DNA of 25,244 nucleotides. Source: Glaciecola sp964643575 (lineage in GTDB: Bacteria > Pseudomonadota > Gammaproteobacteria > Enterobacterales > Alteromonadaceae). This document shows positions 6,662 through 14,513 of this stretch, in pieces. Within the stretch, counting starts at the first letter, position 1; each line of letters begins with the position of its first letter. A program made the translations under genes and the position numbers. The stretch covers positions 1 through 25,244 of the forward strand of contig CAZXTD010000053.1 of the NCBI GenBank assembly GCA_964643575.1. The letters are read 5' to 3'. The notes below the pieces were generated by a model, which was not told where the DNA came from, ran no database searches, and was given only the letters and a program-made list of their open reading frames with translations.

Positions 6662-8893
6662 ATGTTTATTCGCATCCAGCCCAATTTTGTTTTCAGTGTG
6701 ATTTGCCTGTTTATCTTGGCTGCTTGTGGTGGTTCAAGCGATGAATCAGTTGTTTCTGTCCCAATGCCAGTGACCCCTCCAGACACGACACCAACAGCAC
6801 CTCCCCAATCAGAAAGCGCTCCTAATATTCTATTTATACTATCTGACGATCAAGGCCTTGATGCTTCTGCTCAGTATACATTTAGCAATGACTTGCCAAA
6901 TACGCCTAACATAAATGCCTTGGCTGATTCGGGCATTGTTTTTGAAAACGCGTGGGCGACGCCAGCGTGCACCACCACTCGAGCTACTATTATTACTGGA
7001 AAGTATGGATTTAACAGCGGTGTTACGTTTGTTCCTGCAGTGTTGAGTAATGAACACGAGACGCTACAAGCTTATATCGAATCGAGAAGTTCAGAAAATT
7101 ATAGCTCTGCCGTTTTTGGTAAATGGCATTTAGGCGGCGGTAACGCTTCTGTGAATCATCCATCAGATGTGGGAATTGATTACTACGCGGGTAACTTAAG
7201 CAATATTACAGACTATAACAATTGGGAACTCACAATTAATGGTGCAACACAAACAAGCACCGCCTATCATACTAGCGTGGTTACAGACCTTGCAATTGAT
7301 TGGATTGGTCAACAAACCACTTCATGGTTTACTTGGTTGGCGTATTCTGCGCCACATTCTCCTTTTCACTTGCCTCCAGCGGGTTTGCACAGTCGTAACT
7401 TGTCAGGTACAGATGCAGATATCGACGCTAATACTCGTGAATATTACTTAAGCGCAATCGAAGCTATGGACGCAGAAATTGGGCGTTTGTTAAATAGCTT
7501 ATCAGCTGAAGTGCGTGAAAATACTATTGTCATCTTTATGGGCGACAACGGCACGCCAAGGCGTATTATTGACACCACTAATTTTGACCGTGCTCATGCT
7601 AAAGGAAGCCTATACCAAGGAGGAGTTGGCGTTCCTCTGGTAATTTCGGGCAAGGGCGTTGAACGACAAGGCGAACGCGAAACGACGCTTGTAACAGCGA
7701 CTGATTTATATGCAACAATTGCTCAAATAGCGGGAGTCGATAGCCAAAATGTGCACGACAGCAACAGTTTTATGAGCATTCTCGACAATGACAGCAGCAA
7801 TGATGCAACGTCCACTCCAGATATCATTTTAACGAGTTTTGAATCGGCCAATACCACTGGTACTGCTATTCGAAATAGTGGATATAAAGTGATTGATTTT
7901 CAAGATGGCACCCGAGAAGTATATGACTTAAGAGCTGATTTTTCAGAAAATGCTAACTTAGTTAATGACTCAGGTTTGGACGCTACAGTCAATAGTTTGA
8001 TAATGTTTGCTGAAACGGCAAACAACGGCAATAACCCTAATCCAGATGCAATTAACATAAGCGACGCTATTCTTACCAATGGTAGCGGAAATTGTGCAGA
8101 CTATATGGCCAACTACACCAGCAATGTGACTGATGTTGCGAGAAATATCATGTTTGTCGGAGACTTGAGCATCATCCTAGAACAAGGCAAGTGTGTATTT
8201 TTAACCAACGCCATACCCAATCATGATTTTAATGATGGAGAAATCGCTTTTCCAAACAATGTGTCTGAACAAAACGATCGTTTCGAAATTACCATCTCAC
8301 CGCTCAGAGCAGACTCGACAACAGCGCTAAGTCTTATTTACGATAATGCGATTTTATTAAATGGAGTGAAAGTTGATATTCTAGCGGCGGGTTGTTTTGG
8401 CGTTGGCGATGGTCGAATAGGGTGCAATGATATAACTACACCATGGCGATATGACCCAATGCATCCAGAAAGTGGTTTCAATGTAGACAGCCATAATGCT
8501 CATGCCCAGGGCGACGGTACCTATCATTATCATGGCTCGCCTTTCGCTCTTTTTGCAGACGATAGCTCGCAAGTGTCACCTGTTATTGGCTTTGCTGCAG
8601 ACGGTTTTCCAATCTATGGTAGTTATATTCAAAGTGATAGTGGTATTCGTAAAGCCCTTTCTAGCTACCGGCTTAAAACAGGCAGCAGACCTAGCGGCAG
8701 TGATGACCCAGCAGGACAATACAATGGTATTTTCAGAGATGACTATGAATATGTGGCAGGCTTAGGTGATCTTGATGAATGCAACGGCATGACAATAAAC
8801 GGCGAGTATGCTTACTATATAACAGATGCTTTTCCGTATGTTCTCGGTTGCTTTAGTGGCACGCCTGATGAGAGTTTTAATAAACGACAGTAA
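6662..8893 (+). CDS. Sulfatase-YHYH domain fusion lipoprotein
   Basis: A 743-residue protein (counting from the ATG at 6662; a GTG at 6650 would add four residues, and neither has a clear ribosome binding site). A lipoprotein signal ends in LAAC (Cys22), followed by GGSS and a Pro/Thr-rich linker. Residues about 54-440 are an alkaline-phosphatase-fold sulfatase: metal ligands in LSDDQG, nucleophile region CTTTRATIITGKYG (Cys103), FGKWHLGG, APHSPFH, MGDNGT with Asp/Asn ligands, and KGSLYQGG. Residues about 465-735 are a YHYH domain: GCFGVGDGRIGCN, HAQGDGTYHYHGSPFALF and PVIGFAADGFPIYGSY. It is probably exported and attached to a membrane, acting on a sulfated polysaccharide or other sulfate ester. 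The nucleophile motif has Thr where C-x-P/A-x-R has Pro or Ala. No formylglycine-generating enzyme or polysaccharide locus is nearby. The role of the YHYH domain is unknown. Confidence 0.9.
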   Translation: MFIRIQPNFVFSVICLFILAACGGSSDESVVSVPMPVTPPDTTPTAPPQSESAPNILFILSDDQGLDASAQYTFSNDLPNTPNINALADSGIVFENAWATPACTTTRATIITGKYGFNSGVTFVPAVLSNEHETLQAYIESRSSENYSSAVFGKWHLGGGNASVNHPSDVGIDYYAGNLSNITDYNNWELTINGATQTSTAYHTSVVTDLAIDWIGQQTTSWFTWLAYSAPHSPFHLPPAGLHSRNLSGTDADIDANTREYYLSAIEAMDAEIGRLLNSLSAEVRENTIVIFMGDNGTPRRIIDTTNFDRAHAKGSLYQGGVGVPLVISGKGVERQGERETTLVTATDLYATIAQIAGVDSQNVHDSNSFMSILDNDSSNDATSTPDIILTSFESANTTGTAIRNSGYKVIDFQDGTREVYDLRADFSENANLVNDSGLDATVNSLIMFAETANNGNNPNPDAINISDAILTNGSGNCADYMANYTSNVTDVARNIMFVGDLSIILEQGKCVFLTNAIPNHDFNDGEIAFPNNVSEQNDRFEITISPLRADSTTALSLIYDNAILLNGVKVDILAAGCFGVGDGRIGCNDITTPWRYDPMHPESGFNVDSHNAHAQGDGTYHYHGSPFALFADDSSQVSPVIGFAADGFPIYGSYIQSDSGIRKALSSYRLKTGSRPSGSDDPAGQYNGIFRDDYEYVAGLGDLDECNGMTINGEYAYYITDAFPYVLGCFSGTPDESFNKRQ

Positions 8894-9002
8894 AACGCTT
8901 TAAATTTACCCCCAATACCTGAATCAGGCAGAGCATAAGTTGAATTAACGCTATGCACTATAGCCTGTTGGGCTTTAAGTGATTGAATAAGAGAAAAGAA
9001 GT

Positions 9003-9419
9003 CTAATCAAAGCCGCCTACTCTTCCGCGTAAAGCCTTAGTGGTACCTTTGCGTTTTTTACTGTCGATGCGCTTCATTTTTGCACTGTAGCTTGGTTTGG
9101 TCGCTTTGCGCTTTTTAGCCTCAACAGTGACTGAGTTGACTAAGTCATGCAAACGTAGCTTTGCGTCATCCCTGTTTTGCTCTTGGGTACGATAAGACTG
9201 GGCTTTTATGACTATCACGCCTTCTTTTGTAATACGGCTATCTTGCAACGCTAGTAGCTTTTCTTTGTATCGTTCGGGTAAGGTAGACTCTGCAATATCA
9301 AAGCGTAAGTGAATGGCAGTAGCTACTTTATTGACGTTTTGCCCGCCGCTCCCCATCGACCTTATGGCCGATAGTTGCATTTCAGATTCTGGGATCTCAA
9401 TTTTATTAGAAGAAGCCAC
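9003..9419 (-). CDS. arfB: Alternative ribosome-rescue factor ArfB (peptidyl-tRNA hydrolase)
   Basis: ArfB (YaeJ) enters the A site of ribosomes stalled on broken messages and hydrolyses the peptidyl-tRNA. The 138-residue protein has the GGQ catalytic tripeptide at 25-27 in MGSGGQNVNKVATAIHLRF and the release-factor domain 3 fold. Its basic C-terminal tail, rich in Lys and Arg (from about residue 100: KKRKATKPSYSAKMKR and RKGTTKALRGRVGG), is the part that threads into the empty mRNA tunnel. The short length and absence of codon-recognition domains separate it from RF1/RF2. It is the last gene of the minus-strand cluster, 9 bases after fghA. The 109-bp gap to the convergent sulfatase gene has no convincing terminator. 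Confidence 0.95.
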   Translation of the reverse strand: MASSNKIEIPESEMQLSAIRSMGSGGQNVNKVATAIHLRFDIAESTLPERYKEKLLALQDSRITKEGVIVIKAQSYRTQEQNRDDAKLRLHDLVNSVTVEAKKRKATKPSYSAKMKRIDSKKRKGTTKALRGRVGGFD

Positions 9420-9428
9420 CTAAAACTC

Positions 9429-10316
9429 TTAATCGCTTTGCGCTGGATTTAAAAATTGTGCATGAAACGCGATGTGCTCATCGATAAAGCTAGCAATAAA
9501 ATAATAGCTGTGGTCGTAGCCGGTGTGCATATTAAAAGTGATATTATAATCGTGTTGCATCGCAACTTTCATTAATGCCTCGGGCTTAAGTTGCTCGGCT
9601 AAAAAGTTATCTGCGCTGCCTTGGTCGATGAGTATGGGAATTTGTCGTTTAGCCGCTGGCAACAAATAACAAGCATCATTATTTTGCCAAACGCTGCGAT
9701 CTTCGCCCAAATAATGACTGAATGCTTTTTGCCCCCAAGGGCACGCGCTCGGGTTGCAAATTGGGCTAAACGCAGAGACTGACGTAAATTTGTCTGTATT
9801 TTTAAGCCCAATCGTTAACGCACCATGACCGCCCATTGAGTGCCCACTTATCGCTCGCTTTTCAGTCACAGGAAAGTTGGCTTCAATTGTTGGAATAAGC
9901 TCATGCATTATATACGCATACATTTGATAGTGCTTATTCCAAGGCGACTGAGTTGCATTAATATAAAAACCGGCACCTAAGCCAAAGTCATAGGCGCCTT
10001 CAGAGTCGTCAGGTACACCCTCTCCTCGTGGGCTTGTATCGGGGCACACTATTGCAATACCCAACTGCGCTGCCATTTTTTGCGCACCAGCTTTTTGCAT
10101 AAAGTTTTCGTCGGTGCAAGTTAAACCCGATAACCAATAAATCACAGGCACCTTGTTCAAATCGCTAGCTTGAGGAGGTAAATATATCGCGAACTTCATC
10201 GTACAATTATTCGCGTGTGACTCATGCGTATATTGCTCGTGTTTGCCATTAAACAATACCGTGCTGCTTTGTTTGCTGATAATCGCTGCCGAGTTATTAT
10301 CTGCTTGGGAACTCAT
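9429..10316 (-). CDS. fghA: S-formylglutathione hydrolase
   Basis: It hydrolyses S-formylglutathione to formate and glutathione, the second step of glutathione-dependent formaldehyde detoxification. Alpha/beta-hydrolase of the esterase D family: YWLSGLTCTDENF (60-72), nucleophile Ser160 in SGHSMGGHGAL, acid Asp236 in DQGSADNF, and His269 in GYDHSYYF. I chose the ATG at 10314-10316 because AAGGAG lies just upstream of it; the longer frame starting at 10331 would place that Shine-Dalgarno inside the coding region. This gives 295 residues, about 15 longer than the usual family size through an N-terminal tail. It lies 83 bases after adhC/frmA, its pathway partner, and 9 bases before arfB. Confidence 0.95.
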   Translation of the reverse strand: MSSQADNNSAAIISKQSSTVLFNGKHEQYTHESHANNCTMKFAIYLPPQASDLNKVPVIYWLSGLTCTDENFMQKAGAQKMAAQLGIAIVCPDTSPRGEGVPDDSEGAYDFGLGAGFYINATQSPWNKHYQMYAYIMHELIPTIEANFPVTEKRAISGHSMGGHGALTIGLKNTDKFTSVSAFSPICNPSACPWGQKAFSHYLGEDRSVWQNNDACYLLPAAKRQIPILIDQGSADNFLAEQLKPEALMKVAMQHDYNITFNMHTGYDHSYYFIASFIDEHIAFHAQFLNPAQSD

Positions 10317-10399
10317 TTTTACTCCTTGCACTACAAGCGGTTTGTTAATGTATGCTTAGTTTATGACTTAGCCTTTTAGGACAAAGTTAATTAAGCTCA

Positions 10400-11545
10400 C
10401 TAAAGACTGACTTTGTCACTTTTGCCAAAGTGAACCACCGAACGAATACTTTTACCTTCGTGCATTAAATCGAAAGCTTCATTAATATGATCTAACGACA
10501 AATTATGCGTAATAAAGTCATCTAGCTTGATTTCACCGGCTAAGTATTTTTCAACATATTCAGGTAACTCTGAGCGTCCTTTAACACCACCAAATGCTGT
10601 ACCGCGCCATACCCGCCCCGTCACTAACTGAAACGGACGTGTGCTAATTTCTTGACCTGCACCGGCTACACCAATAATCACCGACTCGCCCCAGCCTTTA
10701 TGACAACACTCTAATGCGCTTCTCATAACATTGACGTTACCAATACACTCAAAAGAATAGTCTACGCCGCCGTCAGTCATTTCTACAATGACATCTTGGA
10801 TAGGTTTATCGAAGTTTTTAGGATTGATGCAGTCTGTTGCGCCAAGCTTTTTAGCGAGTTCAAATTTACTTTCATTAACATCAATTGCCAAAATGCGTTT
10901 CGCTTTTGCCATCACAGCGCCAATAACCGCAGACAAACCAATGCCGCCTAGGCCGAAAATAGCGACGGTATCACCCTCTTCTACTTTAGCGGTGTTCATT
11001 ACCGCCCCAATACCTGTGGTAACACCGCAACCAAATAAACATACTTCATCGAGCGCTGCATCTTTGTTGACTTTTGCTAAAGAAATTTCGGGTAGTACGG
11101 TGTATTCAGAAAACGTTGAGCAACCCATATAGTGAAATAAAGGCTTACCATCTTTGTAAAAGCGGCTAGTGCCGTCAGGCATTAAACCTTTGCCTTGTGT
11201 CTCACGAATTTTTTGACACAAATTAGTTTTGCCAGAAGTACAAAATTTGCACTCACCACATTCGGGTGTATAAAGTGGGATAACATGATCGCCAACTTGC
11301 ACAGAAGTCACACCTTCACCAACTTGTTCAACAATGCCGCCGCCCTCATGGCCAAGTACCACAGGAAATAAACCTTCTGGGTCTTCACCTGAAAGAGTAA
11401 AAGCGTCGGTGTGGCATACGCCGGTCGCGACTATTTTCACGAGCACCTCTCCTGCTTTAGGAGGCATCACGTCAATTTCTTCTATGCTAAGTGGTTGGTT
11501 AGCAGCCCATGCAACGGCCGCTTTCGACTTAATAAATTCAGACAT
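10400..11545 (-). CDS. frmA: S-(hydroxymethyl)glutathione dehydrogenase / class III alcohol dehydrogenase
   Basis: It oxidises the spontaneous formaldehyde-glutathione adduct to S-formylglutathione with NAD; the class also reduces S-nitrosoglutathione. Catalytic zinc ligands are Cys44 (TGVCHTD), His66 with Glu67 (LGHEGGG) and Cys173 (FGCGVTTG). Structural zinc is held by Cys96, 99, 102 and 110. The NAD-binding loop is GLGGIG (198-203). Length 381 is slightly over the usual 369-376 because of a C-terminal extension (SDKVSL end). AGAGAGG upstream of the ATG lies right after the purF stop; the gap between the genes is 12 bases, so transcription is probably shared. No frmR-type repressor is present. 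A relic copy of its 5' region is found at 6438-6552. Confidence 0.96.
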   Translation of the reverse strand: MSEFIKSKAAVAWAANQPLSIEEIDVMPPKAGEVLVKIVATGVCHTDAFTLSGEDPEGLFPVVLGHEGGGIVEQVGEGVTSVQVGDHVIPLYTPECGECKFCTSGKTNLCQKIRETQGKGLMPDGTSRFYKDGKPLFHYMGCSTFSEYTVLPEISLAKVNKDAALDEVCLFGCGVTTGIGAVMNTAKVEEGDTVAIFGLGGIGLSAVIGAVMAKAKRILAIDVNESKFELAKKLGATDCINPKNFDKPIQDVIVEMTDGGVDYSFECIGNVNVMRSALECCHKGWGESVIIGVAGAGQEISTRPFQLVTGRVWRGTAFGGVKGRSELPEYVEKYLAGEIKLDDFITHNLSLDHINEAFDLMHEGKSIRSVVHFGKSDKVSL

Positions 11546-11557
11546 TCGCTTACCTCT

Positions 11558-13075
11558 CTAATTACTCATATTATGCATTTCTAGATTACTTAATTCAGCT
11601 TGCACAGTCGGGCTGCCAGTTGCAACTTCACCTCGAGCGCGGTCAATACGTTCAAGGTAATCCTGGTCTACATCGCCAGTGACGTAATTGCCGTCAAAAA
11701 CAGAGGTCTCAAAACTGCGTATTTGATTATTCTCTTCGCTCACCGCATCAACTAAATCTTGGATATCTTGGAATATTAGGCCGTCGGCTTTGATTAAATC
11801 GCAAATTTGCTGAATTTCTCTGCCGTAAGCAATTAGCTCATTGGCAGACGGCATATCAATACCATAAACATTTGGGAAGCGAATTTCAGGTGCAGCAGAC
11901 GCAAAATAGACTTTATTTGCTCCCGATTCTCTGGCCATTTCTATAATCTGCTCAGAAGTGGTGCCTCGTACAATCGAATCATCTACGAGCAGCACATTTT
12001 TACCTTTAAATTCAGATTTAATTGCATTGAGTTTACGACGCACCGACTTACGACGCTGGGTTTGCCCGGGCATGATAAATGTGCGGCCAATATATCTATT
12101 CTTAACAAAGCCCTGGCGGTAAGGTTTGTCGAGGGTATTGGCAATTTGCAGCGCCACGTCCATCGACGTTTCTGGAATAGGTATCACCACATCAATGTCT
12201 AAGTCGGACCACTCGCGTTTGATTTTTTCACCGAGCTTACGCCCCATGTTAACGCGAGATGCATATACCGAGATGCCGTCTATAAATGAGTCGGGACGAG
12301 CAAAATATACAAATTCGAAGATACACGGATGAAACTCTACATTTTTAGCACATTGCTTTGTAAATAGCTCTCCGGCTTCAGTTACATAAACTGCTTCACC
12401 TGGCGCTACGTCTCTAACAAAGGTAAAACCAACTGCATCCAAAGCAACGCTTTCTGACGCAACCATATATTCGTTTCCTGTTACGGTGGAGCGTTTACCT
12501 AATACAAGCGGTCGAATGCCGTTAGGGTCTCTGAAAGCGACCATACCATAGCCTATAATTGCAGCAACAACCGCATACGCGCCCTTAATCTTACTGTGCA
12601 CGGTTTCAACAGCTCTAAAGATATCGTCGGCTGTTACCTCAAGGTCACTTGCGCTAGTTAAGGCGTGTGCAAAAATATTTAACAGAAGCTCAGAATCTGA
12701 GGTGGTATTAATGTGCCTGCGCGCAATCCTAAACACTTCTTCTTGCAGGGCATGAGAATTAGTGAGGTTACCATTGTGGGCAAACGCGATACCAAAAGGT
12801 GAATTTACGTAAAACGGTTGGGCTTCAGCTGAGCTTGACGTGCCCGCAGTAGGATAACGACAATGCCCAATACCTACATTACCTGTTAAGCGCTTCATGT
12901 GACGTGTGTGAAACACATCTCGCACTAGGCCGTTGCCCTTGCGCAAATTAAACATGTTGTTTTCAACTGTCATGATGCCAGCTGCATCTTGTCCCCGATG
13001 TTGTAATACAATTAATGCGTCATATATTGACTGATTAACTGCATCTTTCCCAACAATTCCAACAATCCCGCACAT
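11558..13075 (-). CDS. purF: Amidophosphoribosyltransferase
   Basis: It catalyses the first committed step of purine synthesis: PRPP plus glutamine to 5-phosphoribosylamine. The N-terminus MCGIVGIVG exposes Cys2, the glutaminase nucleophile after Met removal, with no propeptide, as in the E. coli-type enzyme. HRGQDAAGI (26-34), GHCRYPTAG (70-78), AHNGNLTN (99-106) and DSELLL (127-132) complete the Ntn glutaminase domain. The phosphoribosyltransferase domain carries the PRPP loop VLLVDDSIVRGTTS (361-374). The length of 505 aa is normal. AAGG stands about 10 bases before the ATG. cvpA lies 73 bases upstream, the standard enterobacterial pair. I saw no clear PurR operator. Confidence 0.98.
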   Translation of the reverse strand: MCGIVGIVGKDAVNQSIYDALIVLQHRGQDAAGIMTVENNMFNLRKGNGLVRDVFHTRHMKRLTGNVGIGHCRYPTAGTSSSAEAQPFYVNSPFGIAFAHNGNLTNSHALQEEVFRIARRHINTTSDSELLLNIFAHALTSASDLEVTADDIFRAVETVHSKIKGAYAVVAAIIGYGMVAFRDPNGIRPLVLGKRSTVTGNEYMVASESVALDAVGFTFVRDVAPGEAVYVTEAGELFTKQCAKNVEFHPCIFEFVYFARPDSFIDGISVYASRVNMGRKLGEKIKREWSDLDIDVVIPIPETSMDVALQIANTLDKPYRQGFVKNRYIGRTFIMPGQTQRRKSVRRKLNAIKSEFKGKNVLLVDDSIVRGTTSEQIIEMARESGANKVYFASAAPEIRFPNVYGIDMPSANELIAYGREIQQICDLIKADGLIFQDIQDLVDAVSEENNQIRSFETSVFDGNYVTGDVDQDYLERIDRARGEVATGSPTVQAELSNLEMHNMSN

Positions 13076-13148
13076 AGTAATAAAACCTTAAAAAATTGGA
13101 CAAACAACAAGTAAATAAAAAGGCAAACGCTAATTCGCTACCAAAACA

Positions 13149-13664
13149 CTATTGATTTAGCATACTCGCATCCACAGACTCTTGATTTAAGAAGCTCGAA
13201 CGCTCTTGCATAAACTCAAAAAACCACTCAATCACAATACCAAACTCAGGCACCAGTATTGAGCTTTGCCACCACTGCGACTCGGCAAATGATGTAAACG
13301 TATCAATAAAAAATAACAAAGCGCTGACAATTAACAAGCCTCTAAGTGCACCAAATACAGCACCTAAAACACGGTCGGTTCCTGACAAACCCGTGGCTTT
13401 GACTAATTGCGAAAAAATATAATTTATTAAGCCACCAGCAATTAACGTCCCTATAAACAATATGGCGATAGCGGATGCATTACGCAACATGGGTTCGTCT
13501 ATTTGAGTGAGTAATTCGGCTAACTGAGGATAAAACGTGCGAGAAATAAGAAAAGCGGCAATCCACACCACTAAAGAAATAGCTTCTTTGACAAAGCCCC
13601 TCACCAAGCTAATAACCGCAGATAAAGCGATGATGCCAAGGATGGTAAAATCAAACCAATTCAT
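13149..13664 (-). CDS. cvpA: CvpA-family membrane protein
   Basis: This 171-residue inner-membrane protein begins MNWFDFTILGIIALSAVISLVRGFVKE, the diagnostic CvpA start, and has four predicted helices (about 5-20, 28-45, 63-85 and 101-125). In E. coli the gene is needed for colicin V production and lies directly before purF; the same order holds here. The molecular role is not firmly known, though links to cell envelope stress tolerance are reported for the family. There is no strong ribosome binding site. The 150-bp gap to dedD upstream is unusually wide for this cluster and might hold an internal promoter. Confidence 0.95.
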   Translation of the reverse strand: MNWFDFTILGIIALSAVISLVRGFVKEAISLVVWIAAFLISRTFYPQLAELLTQIDEPMLRNASAIAILFIGTLIAGGLINYIFSQLVKATGLSGTDRVLGAVFGALRGLLIVSALLFFIDTFTSFAESQWWQSSILVPEFGIVIEWFFEFMQERSSFLNQESVDASMLNQ

Positions 13665-13814
13665 AGCTTTTTAATGATGTCCTTTGTCTCGCCTGCATAA
13701 TATTGGCACGGTTTCACAACGGCGCGCCAACAACAATGTCTAAGCATAACGAAAATTGTATATTCGATTAGCCGTTTAGAGCTAAGAAAGTGGCGCGAAG
13801 TTTACCAAATAAAA

Positions 13815-14513
13815 TTAGTCTGCGCTAACTTCAAATGCAGTAATTTTGCCTTTTAATTGTGTAATTTCTTGTAAGCGAGGTAAGGCCTGCTCTAGGGTGT
13901 TTTTGTCTAATTCAGGCCCAACAAAAACTTTGTTCAACTTGCCTGCGCTAGTCATCACTGGTGTGCTATACGCGCGATAACCCGCATCATTCAGTGTTTT
14001 CAACAACGCTTGTACGTTTTTCTCGTGCCTAAAACTGCCCAGTTGTACAACCCAACCTGCTTTAGTTGTTTTGTTTTTTGATGTGGTAACTGTTTGCGAT
14101 GCCGTACCCTCATCATCGTTGGTAACATCAGTGGAACCTTGACTAGAATCAGTGTCTTGAACATCGTTTGTAGCGGCATTAGACAAAAGTGAATTGGGGT
14201 TAGCTTCGGTATTAGTGCTGATTACCTCTTCAGAAGAGTTTTGCGAATTTATTGTGGTATTATCAGTTACCGGAACATCATCTATGGCTTGTTCGTCGAC
14301 TAACTCAATGGGTTGATTCACAGCTTGTTCAACGCCGCTCAAATCAACCTCTTTAGCCTCTTCAACGTCAACGACCTCTAAGACAGGTGGGACATCGACA
14401 AAACTTTGCTGATTAGTACGCTTTTCACCATCTAAAAATTCGGGCACTAAAATAACCACAAGCGCTACCACAATAATGGTACCTACCAGTCTATTTTGTA
14501 ATGCACTTGTCAT
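13815..14513 (-). CDS. dedD: SPOR-domain cell-division protein DedD
   Basis: DedD is a bitopic division protein that binds denuded septal peptidoglycan. A short cytoplasmic start (MTSALQNRL) precedes one membrane helix (about 9-25, VGTIIVVALVVILVPEF). A long acidic, Ser/Thr/Asn-rich periplasmic linker follows (about 28-148). The SPOR domain is at about 152-229, starting AGWVVQLGSFRHEKNVQALL and including NKVFVGPELDK. The ATG overlaps the folC stop as ATGA, so translation is probably coupled. The position between folC and cvpA matches the E. coli dedD locus. Confidence 0.94.
   Translation of the reverse strand: MTSALQNRLVGTIIVVALVVILVPEFLDGEKRTNQQSFVDVPPVLEVVDVEEAKEVDLSGVEQAVNQPIELVDEQAIDDVPVTDNTTINSQNSSEEVISTNTEANPNSLLSNAATNDVQDTDSSQGSTDVTNDDEGTASQTVTTSKNKTTKAGWVVQLGSFRHEKNVQALLKTLNDAGYRAYSTPVMTSAGKLNKVFVGPELDKNTLEQALPRLQEITQLKGKITAFEVSAD

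Noticed and set aside
8894..9002. Possible bidirectional terminator between the sulfatase and arfB genes
   Set aside because: Only short 4-5 base complementary arms are visible and no T-run follows them.
10317..10331. Five-codon N-terminal extension of S-formylglutathione hydrolase
   Set aside because: The AAGGAG ribosome binding site for the downstream ATG lies inside these codons, so they are probably untranslated.
13076..13148. CGTTTGCC-like half-site before purF as a PurR operator
   Set aside because: Only one half resembles the palindromic PurR consensus; the other half is absent, so I do not call an operator.
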